Shown here: in pieces, positions 58,878 through 64,000 of the stretch | How the letters are laid out: each line of letters begins with the position of its first letter | How positions within the stretch are numbered: position 1 is the first letter of the stretch | Assembly (NCBI RefSeq): GCF_003012795.1 | Contig: NZ_PXYH01000002.1 | Coordinates: 62,001 to 126,000, forward strand | Reading direction: 5' to 3' | DNA: 64,000 nucleotides | Origin: Zobellella taiwanensis | GTDB lineage: Bacteria > Pseudomonadota > Gammaproteobacteria > Enterobacterales > Aeromonadaceae | Position numbers and translations under genes: made by a program | Notes under the pieces: model-generated | Told to the model about the DNA's origin: nothing | Databases searched by the model: none | Seen by the model: only the letters and a program-made list of their open reading frames with translations

Positions 58878-60851
58878 ATGATGAGTTTTCGAGTGCAACC
58901 ACTGAGTCCCGCCGAACTGACCCCCGTATTTCCGCTTCCCGAGCTCACCACCCTGAACGATGCCTTTGCCCTGCCCTTCAGTGCACTGCAGGCCAGGGCC
59001 GATTCGGCCTTTGCCACCCTGGCGGGGCTGAACGCGGTCAACCCCATCCTGCTGCTGAACGGCTTTGCCGGCGCCGATTACGAAGAGCTGGTGCAGGATC
59101 TGGTCAAGAAGCACGCCAACCACGCGGATTTGTTCGATCTTTGCTATGCGGAAAACCTGCATCATCCGCAAAAGCCAATTTGGCTGCGACTCAAGGTGGG
59201 CACCGGCATCGAGTTTTGCGAACTGGTGGGCCAACTGCTGGAGCTGTCCTCGCGCCACCTGGAGGCGGAGCATATCGTCCAGCGGATCCTGAAAAAACAG
59301 GACAACGACGAGAAGATTGCCGATTACCTGTCGCTGCTGTCCCAGCACGTGGCGGCCGGTGGTGGCTTCAGCCACCCTGTCCTCATCAACCTGATGGTGC
59401 ATCGTCACGACAGCACCATCCCCATCGTCCATGCCCGCCAGTTCAGCGCCGAGCAGCTGTTCGGGGCCATCCATTTCCAGACCGAGCAGGGCTCGGTGTT
59501 CAGCCACCATCACCTGCTCGAGCCCGGGCTTATCCACCAGGCCAACGGCGGCTACCTGATCGTCCCCATCGAGGAACTGCTGGATCAGCCCAACCTCTGG
59601 TTCCGGCTCAAAAATGCCCTGGTCAGCCGCCGGGTGGACTGGAGCCGGCCGGCGGAAATGGCCGCCTTCTACTTCCAGCCCGAGCCGCCGCCCCTGGATA
59701 TCCACCTTATCCTGGTGGGGGATAGGCTGTCGGTGGCCGAGCTGTACATGCTCGACCGGGAGCTGGATACCCTCGTCTTTTTACGGGCCGACATCATTCC
59801 CGAATGGGATGCCCAGGCGGATCTGGCTTCCTATCTCGGCTACCTGGCCCACCTGCGGCGCAAACACGACTTGCGGGATCTGGACGCCGGCGCCGTGCAG
59901 CGGCTGTGCCGCTATGGCAGCCGGCTGACCGAGCACCAGCACCGGCTTTCCCTGGTGGAGGCCCAGCTGACCGCCATGATGCAGCTGGCCGACGTCATCG
60001 CCCACCGGGAGCAGTCGCCGCTGATCACCGAACAACATGTGCGCCAGGCCCAGCAGGAGCAGGACTACCGGCTCAATTTCCTGGTTGAACACTCGGATCT
60101 GGGGGTGCGCGATGGCCAGTACCTGATGCAGACCTGGGGCAGTGAAATCGGTCAGATCAACGGCCTGTCGGTGATCCAGATAGCCGGCCACCCCTACGAC
60201 TTCGGCGAGCCGGTGCGGCTCACCGCCACCGTGCACCTGGGCGACGGCGATATCGCCGACATCGAGCGCAAGGCCGAGCTGGCCGGCCATATTCATGCCA
60301 AGGCGATGATGATCATCCACGGCTACCTGGCCAACCTGTTCGGCGCCGAGCACCCTTCGCCCCTGTCCGCCAACCTAGTGTTCGAGCAGTCCTACCATGA
60401 AATCGACGGCGACAGCGCCTCCCTCGCCGGCCTGTGTGCCCTGCTGTCGGCCCTGGCCCGGGAGCCCATCCACCAGCATTTCGCCATCACCGGGGCGGTG
60501 GATCAGTTCGGCAATGTCCAGCCGGTGGGCGGGGTGAATGAAAAAATAGAAGGCTTTTTCCGGCTGTGCCGCCTGCAGGGCCTGACCGGCGACCAGGGCG
60601 TGCTGATCCCGGCCAGCAACCGGTTGCAGCTCAACCTGTCCGACGAGGTTGCCGAAGCGGTGGCCGAGGGACATTTCCACATCTATCCGGTGGCCCACGT
60701 AGAGCAGGCCATCGAGTTGCTCACCGGCTGTGTGGCGGGTGATGTGGAGCAGCCCGACACCCTGTTCGGGCGGATCCGCGAGCGGCTGGACGAGCTCAAC
60801 GGCCATACGGTGGAAAGCGGTTTTCTGCGCCGCCTGTTCCGCCGTGGCTGA
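58878..60851 (+). CDS. lonH: Lon-like protease LonH (YcbZ)
   Basis: This is a Lon-family serine protease homologue lacking a working AAA ATPase module: the sequence at the expected Walker A (LLLNGFAGADYEE) has no GKT. The 657-residue product has the Ser-Lys dyad of the C-terminal Lon proteolytic domain, Ser513 in DGDSASLAG and Lys556 in GGVNEKIEGFF. The start could be either of two adjacent ATGs. It precedes fabA, as in E. coli (ycbZ-fabA). Confidence 0.93.
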   Translation: MMSFRVQPLSPAELTPVFPLPELTTLNDAFALPFSALQARADSAFATLAGLNAVNPILLLNGFAGADYEELVQDLVKKHANHADLFDLCYAENLHHPQKPIWLRLKVGTGIEFCELVGQLLELSSRHLEAEHIVQRILKKQDNDEKIADYLSLLSQHVAAGGGFSHPVLINLMVHRHDSTIPIVHARQFSAEQLFGAIHFQTEQGSVFSHHHLLEPGLIHQANGGYLIVPIEELLDQPNLWFRLKNALVSRRVDWSRPAEMAAFYFQPEPPPLDIHLILVGDRLSVAELYMLDRELDTLVFLRADIIPEWDAQADLASYLGYLAHLRRKHDLRDLDAGAVQRLCRYGSRLTEHQHRLSLVEAQLTAMMQLADVIAHREQSPLITEQHVRQAQQEQDYRLNFLVEHSDLGVRDGQYLMQTWGSEIGQINGLSVIQIAGHPYDFGEPVRLTATVHLGDGDIADIERKAELAGHIHAKAMMIIHGYLANLFGAEHPSPLSANLVFEQSYHEIDGDSASLAGLCALLSALAREPIHQHFAITGAVDQFGNVQPVGGVNEKIEGFFRLCRLQGLTGDQGVLIPASNRLQLNLSDEVAEAVAEGHFHIYPVAHVEQAIELLTGCVAGDVEQPDTLFGRIRERLDELNGHTVESGFLRRLFRRG

Positions 60852-60880
60852 GCCCGGCATGCCGGCTTTGTGAAATCGAT

Positions 60881-60897
60881 CCAGAGATCGGACTTGT
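60881..60897 (+). promoter_or_regulatory. FadR-type site at the fabA promoter
   Basis: The core GATCGGACTTGT agrees with the FadR consensus (AACTGGTCNGACNTGTT) in 10 of 15 informative positions. It overlaps the -35, as in the FadR-activated E. coli fabA promoter. FadR itself is encoded at 12622. Confidence 0.6.
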
Positions 60898-60921
60898 CTG
60901 GCGCACAACTGTTCGCTAAAG
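60893..60921 (+). promoter_or_regulatory. fabA promoter
   Basis: TTGTCT and TAAAGT are separated by 17 bases, about 50 bases upstream of the fabA ATG. Confidence 0.6.
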
Positions 60922-60972
60922 TGGCGCCAATTTTGTCAACGGGCCCAGGCCCGACCGGAACGGAAACATCAG

Positions 60973-61503
60973 ATGTCTTCACAAAAAGAACTGGGCAAGC
61001 ACGCCTTTAGCAAAGACGAACTGCTGGCCTGCAGCCGCGGCGAGCTGTTCGGCCCGGGCAACAGCCAGCTGCCCGCCCCCAACATGCTGATGATGGACCG
61101 CATCGTGCACATCAGCGACGAAGGCGGCGAGCACGGCAAGGGCGAAATCCTGGCCGAGCTGGATATCAACCCCGAGCTGTGGTTCTTCGACTGCCACTTC
61201 CCCGGCGATCCCGTCATGCCCGGCTGTCTGGGCCTGGACGCCATGTGGCAGCTGGTAGGCTTTTTCCTGGGCTGGAAGGGCGGCCCCGGCAAGGGTCGCG
61301 CCCTGGGCGTGGGCGAGGTGAAATTCACCGGCCAGATCCTGCCCACCGCCAAGAAGGTGAGCTACAAGATCACCATGAAGCGGGTGATCTGGCGCAAGCT
61401 GATCATGGGCATCGCCGACGGCATCGTGGAAGTGGACGGCCGCGTGATCTACGAAGCCAAGGATCTGAAGGTCGGCCTCTTTACCGACACCTCCAGCTTC
61501 TGA
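60973..61503 (+). CDS. fabA: 3-hydroxydecanoyl-ACP dehydratase/isomerase FabA
   Basis: FabA dehydrates 3-hydroxydecanoyl-ACP and isomerises the product, the branch point for unsaturated fatty acids. The 176-residue product has the catalytic His in [12 protein letters not shown] and the Asp in [10 protein letters not shown], with the NMLMMDRI segment. It is slightly longer at the N-terminus than E. coli FabA (172). Regulation is likely by FadR (site at 60881-60897). Confidence 0.97.
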   Translation: MSSQKELGKHAFSKDELLACSRGELFGPGNSQLPAPNMLMMDRIVHISDEGGEHGKGEILAELDINPELWFFDCHFPGDPVMPGCLGLDAMWQLVGFFLGWKGGPGKGRALGVGEVKFTGQILPTAKKVSYKITMKRVIWRKLIMGIADGIVEVDGRVIYEAKDLKVGLFTDTSSF

Positions 61504-61521
61504 GCCATAAACAGATACGTT

Positions 61522-61547
61522 AAGGCCCCGATGATCGGGGCCTTTTT
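61522..61547 (+). terminator. Terminator after fabA
   Basis: AAGGCCCCG and CGGGGCCTT pair around ATGAT and end in five T. Confidence 0.92.
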
Positions 61548-61569
61548 GTTGAATGGATGGAACCTTTGC

Positions 61570-61746
61570 TTATTTCATGAAGAGGCCAGAGCCTTTGTCT
61601 TCCATTGCGTCTCGCCAGCCCCCCAACCAATGGCCTTTGGCATCAAAATCGTTGTAGGGACACTGCTCTTTAGAACGACCACTGACTCCAGCTTGGTAAC
61701 CGCGGGTACGCGCTCTTTCCAGACGGTCACGTTTTTGTCTCTTCAT
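61570..61746 (-). CDS. rmf: Ribosome modulation factor
   Basis: Rmf converts 70S ribosomes to inactive 100S dimers in stationary phase. The 58-residue product begins MKRQKRDRLERARTRGYQAG, near-identical to E. coli Rmf, then GRSKEQCPY and HWLGGWRDAMED. An upstream in-frame ATG (5 codons earlier) is not conserved. It converges on fabA, as in E. coli. Confidence 0.95.
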   Translation of the reverse strand: MKRQKRDRLERARTRGYQAGVSGRSKEQCPYNDFDAKGHWLGGWRDAMEDKGSGLFMK

Positions 61747-61805
61747 AGGTATAACCCTCATTTGATCAACAAAAAGTGGGCGGCTTGTCCAACAGCCGCA
61801 CCCTA

Positions 61806-61834
61806 TGAATAGTTGAGTTGGGGGTCCGGATCAA
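61806..61834 (-). promoter_or_regulatory. rmf promoter candidate
   Basis: On the minus strand TTGATC and TATTCA are 17 bases apart, about 60 bases before the rmf ATG. Confidence 0.45.
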
Positions 61835-61931
61835 GGCCAATTTCTGAGCGTAGTTCAGCTTAAAAGATTAGCCACTGATATTTATGAAGTTTTGATGAAA
61901 GAGCAAAAGCCGGAATTGTGAGCCGGCTCAC

Positions 61932-63836
61932 TCAGCCGGCGGCCATTTCCTCCAGTTCCTCCCAGCGGGCGAAGGCCTGCTCCAGCTCGGCTTCCACCGC
62001 CGCCAGGGCCTGCAGCCGGGACTGGGTGACCGCCTCCGGCTGGGCGAAGAAGTCCGGCGCATTGATTTCTTCCTGCAGGGCGGCGATTTGCTGCTCCAGC
62101 TGCTCCAGGCGGGCGGGCAAACCGTCCAGCTCCTGCTGCAGCTTGTACGACAGCTTCTTGCCGGACTTGGGCGCCGGCTTCTCCACCCGGGGCGCGGGCT
62201 TCTCTTCCCTCTCCCTGGTTGGCGTTGCCTCGGTCTGGTGAGCACGCTGGAACAGCATGTCCTGGTAGCCGCCCACATACTCGCTCACCCTACCCTCGCC
62301 TTCGAACAGCCAGCAGTGGGTGGCGGTATTGTCGATAAAATCCCGGTCGTGGCTGACCAGCAGCAGGGTGCCCTGATAGTCGGCGAGCAGCTCTTCGAGC
62401 AGCTCCAGGGTTTCCACATCCAGATCGTTGGTGGGCTCGTCCAGCACCAGCAGGTTGCTGGGCCGCAGGAACAGCCGGGCCAGCAGCAGCCGGTTCTTCT
62501 CGCCGCCGGACAGCGCCTTCACCGGGGTGCGGGCGCGCTTGGGCTCGAACAGGAAATCCTGCAGGTAGCCCAGCACGTGGCGGCTCTTGCCGCCCACTTC
62601 CACTTCCTGCTTGCCGTCGGCCAGGTTGTCCATCACGGTGCGCTCGGGATCGAGCTGCTCCCGGTATTGATCGAAATAGGCCACCTCCAGCTTGGTACCG
62701 CATTTTAGAATGCCGCCCTGGGCCTCGAGCTTGCCCAGCAGCAGCTTGATCAGGGTACTCTTGCCGCAGCCGTTGGGGCCGACCAGAGCAATCTTGTCGC
62801 CCCGCTGCACCAGGGCGGAAAAATCCCTGAGGATGGGTTTGCCCTCGTAGGCAAAGTCCAGGTGTTCCGCCTCGAACACGATTTTGCCCGAGCGGCGCAC
62901 CTCGTCCAGGGTCACGCTGACCTTGCCCAGGCTCTCCCGCCGCTGGCTGCGCTCATTGCGCAGCGCCTTCAGCGCCCGCACCCGGCCTTCGTTGCGGGTG
63001 CGCCGGGCCTTGATGCCCTGGCGGATCCAGGCTTCTTCCTGGGCCAGGCGCTTGTCGAACAGGGCATTCTGCTCCGCCTCCACCCGCAGCGCCTCTTCCT
63101 TGTTGACCAGGTAGTCGTCGTAGTTGCCGGGCCAACTGGAGAGCTTGCCCCGGTCCAGATCCAGGATGCGGGTGGCCATTTTGCGGATAAAGGCCCGATC
63201 GTGGCTGATAAACACAATGGCGCCGCGAAAATCGACCAGGAAACCCTCCAGCCAGGCGATGGCGTCGATGTCCAGGTGGTTGGTGGGCTCGTCCAGCAGC
63301 AGGATATCGGGATCGTTGGCCAGGGCGCGGGCCAGGGCCACCTTGCGCAGCCAGCCGCCGGACAAGTCCTGGAGCCGGGTATCGCCGTTCAGGCCGAGCA
63401 GGGTCAGGCTCTGGTTGATGCGGGTGTCGAACTGCCAGCCGTTGGCGTGCTCCACCTGCTCCTGCAGCCGCATCAGCTCCTTCATCGCCTTGTCGGAGCC
63501 GTCGTGGCCGACCCGTTCCAGTTGATGATGGTAGGCGGCCAGCAACTCGCCCAGCTCCGCCAGGCCGCCGGCCACGTAGTCGAACACCGTCTGATCGTCG
63601 CCAGCCTTCGGCGGATCCTGCTCCAGACGAGCGATATTAGTGCCCTGCTGCAGCTGTCGCCGGCCGTCGTCGAGTTGGATGTCGCCCGCGATCACCTTCA
63701 TCAGGGTCGATTTGCCGGCGCCGTTGCGGCCGACGATACACAGCCGTTCACCGGCCTGAATGTTCAAGTCCACCCCGTCCAGCAGCGGGGCATCTCCGAA
63801 CGCCAGCTGGGCGTTCTGCAGGGTCAGCAAACTCAT
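61932..63836 (-). CDS. uup: ABC-F ATPase Uup
   Basis: Uup is a soluble ABC-F protein with two ATPase modules, linked to ribosome function and suppression of transposon excision. The 634-residue product has Walker A motifs GRNGAGKST and GPNGCGKST, signatures LSGGWLRKVALA and LSGGEKNRLLLA, the interdomain linker (about 240-320) and the C-terminal coiled coil (from about 550) characteristic of Uup. Its start overlaps the stop of the glutaredoxin-like gene as ATGA. Confidence 0.97.
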   Translation of the reverse strand: MSLLTLQNAQLAFGDAPLLDGVDLNIQAGERLCIVGRNGAGKSTLMKVIAGDIQLDDGRRQLQQGTNIARLEQDPPKAGDDQTVFDYVAGGLAELGELLAAYHHQLERVGHDGSDKAMKELMRLQEQVEHANGWQFDTRINQSLTLLGLNGDTRLQDLSGGWLRKVALARALANDPDILLLDEPTNHLDIDAIAWLEGFLVDFRGAIVFISHDRAFIRKMATRILDLDRGKLSSWPGNYDDYLVNKEEALRVEAEQNALFDKRLAQEEAWIRQGIKARRTRNEGRVRALKALRNERSQRRESLGKVSVTLDEVRRSGKIVFEAEHLDFAYEGKPILRDFSALVQRGDKIALVGPNGCGKSTLIKLLLGKLEAQGGILKCGTKLEVAYFDQYREQLDPERTVMDNLADGKQEVEVGGKSRHVLGYLQDFLFEPKRARTPVKALSGGEKNRLLLARLFLRPSNLLVLDEPTNDLDVETLELLEELLADYQGTLLLVSHDRDFIDNTATHCWLFEGEGRVSEYVGGYQDMLFQRAHQTEATPTREREEKPAPRVEKPAPKSGKKLSYKLQQELDGLPARLEQLEQQIAALQEEINAPDFFAQPEAVTQSRLQALAAVEAELEQAFARWEELEEMAAG

Positions 63837-64000
63837 GATATTACTCGGCTAAAGTCGGTAAGGTCGGCGGCACTAAAGGGCCAGTCCAGCTCGGCGCCGT
63901 CGGCGCGGCGCAGCACCGGGATGCGTACCGCGTAGGCGGCAAGCCAGCGTTCGTCGTCGATGATGTCCTTGATGTCGGTGTCGGCGGCCAGGCCGGCCTG
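63833..64000 (-). CDS. Glutaredoxin-like protein (DUF836), C-terminal end
   Basis: Only the last 55 codons are in the window; the gene enters from the right. The sequence has DIDDERWLAAYAVRIPVLRR and ELDWPFSAADL, the typical end of the small glutaredoxin-fold DUF836 family, with the cis-proline of RIPVL. Such genes lie between rlmL and uup in related bacteria. The active-site Cys would be beyond the window. Confidence 0.78.
   Translation of the reverse strand, partial: QAGLAADTDIKDIIDDERWLAAYAVRIPVLRRADGAELDWPFSAADLTDFSRVIS

Overview
The window is a gene-dense, GC-rich stretch of a gammaproteobacterial chromosome. Gene content and order (minCDE-ycgLMN, thrS-infC-rpmI-rplT-pheST-ihfA, ttcA-uspE-fnr, ccoNOQP-HIS, lonH-fabA/rmf, uup) match the Aeromonadales and neighbouring orders. 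The high GC content suggests an Oceanimonas/Zobellella/Oceanisphaera-type organism; that placement is inference. No insertion sequence, prophage, CRISPR array or rRNA gene was seen.

Layout, left to right. 1-2.7 kb: the start of a his operon (hisL leader with four His codons, attenuator, hisG, hisD, start of hisC) on the minus strand. 2.8-8.6 kb: yoaA, tsaB, a small basic ORF, fadD behind a PsrA-like operator, and rnd. 8.7-13.3 kb: minCDE opposite ycgLMN, then dsbB and fadR. 13.4-18.1 kb: the yeaG(prkA)-yeaH-ycgB(spoVR) stress operon. 18.1-18.8 kb: a 700-base intergenic region with a probable unannotated small RNA and two palindromic operators. 18.8-26.9 kb: azoR, an omega-amino-acid transaminase, three tRNA-Val(GAC) genes, a DUF3080 lipoprotein, a MATE pump, riboflavin synthase, and a fructosamine kinase-family/pteridine reductase/Cys-rich group.

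27-34 kb: the translation block thrS-infC-rpmI-rplT-pheS-pheT-ihfA, in which infC appears to start with AUA. 34-38.7 kb: cobB and potABCD. 38.9-43.2 kb: two small envelope genes, a 240-base inverted-repeat element, and ttcA-uspE-fnr. 43.2-50.3 kb: the complete cbb3 oxidase locus (ccoNOQP, then ccoH-ccoI-ccoS and a TauE/SafE-family protein), with a perfect FNR box upstream. Fnr encoded next door is the obvious regulator.

51-58.7 kb: a secreted dienelactone hydrolase, then a 429-residue tyrosine recombinase ending 55 bases before a near-perfect copy of the E. coli dif site, so this is very probably the replication terminus. Next come a truncated orphan ORF and a four-gene minus-strand group: PAP2 phosphatase, MJ1255-type glycosyltransferase, a membrane GGDEF-EAL protein, and a PhnD-type periplasmic binding protein that overlaps the GGDEF-EAL gene by ATGA. 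58.9-64 kb: lonH, fabA behind a FadR-type site, rmf, uup and the end of a glutaredoxin-like gene.

Themes: redox control (Fnr, cbb3 oxidase, AzoR, DsbB), fatty-acid control (FadR and probably PsrA acting on fadD and fabA), stationary-phase survival (PrkA/YeaH/SpoVR, Rmf, UspE), and chromosome segregation at the terminus (Min system, dif). The items most worth following up are the dif-adjacent recombinase, the small RNA candidate at 18.5 kb, the AUA start of infC, and the binding-protein/GGDEF-EAL pair.
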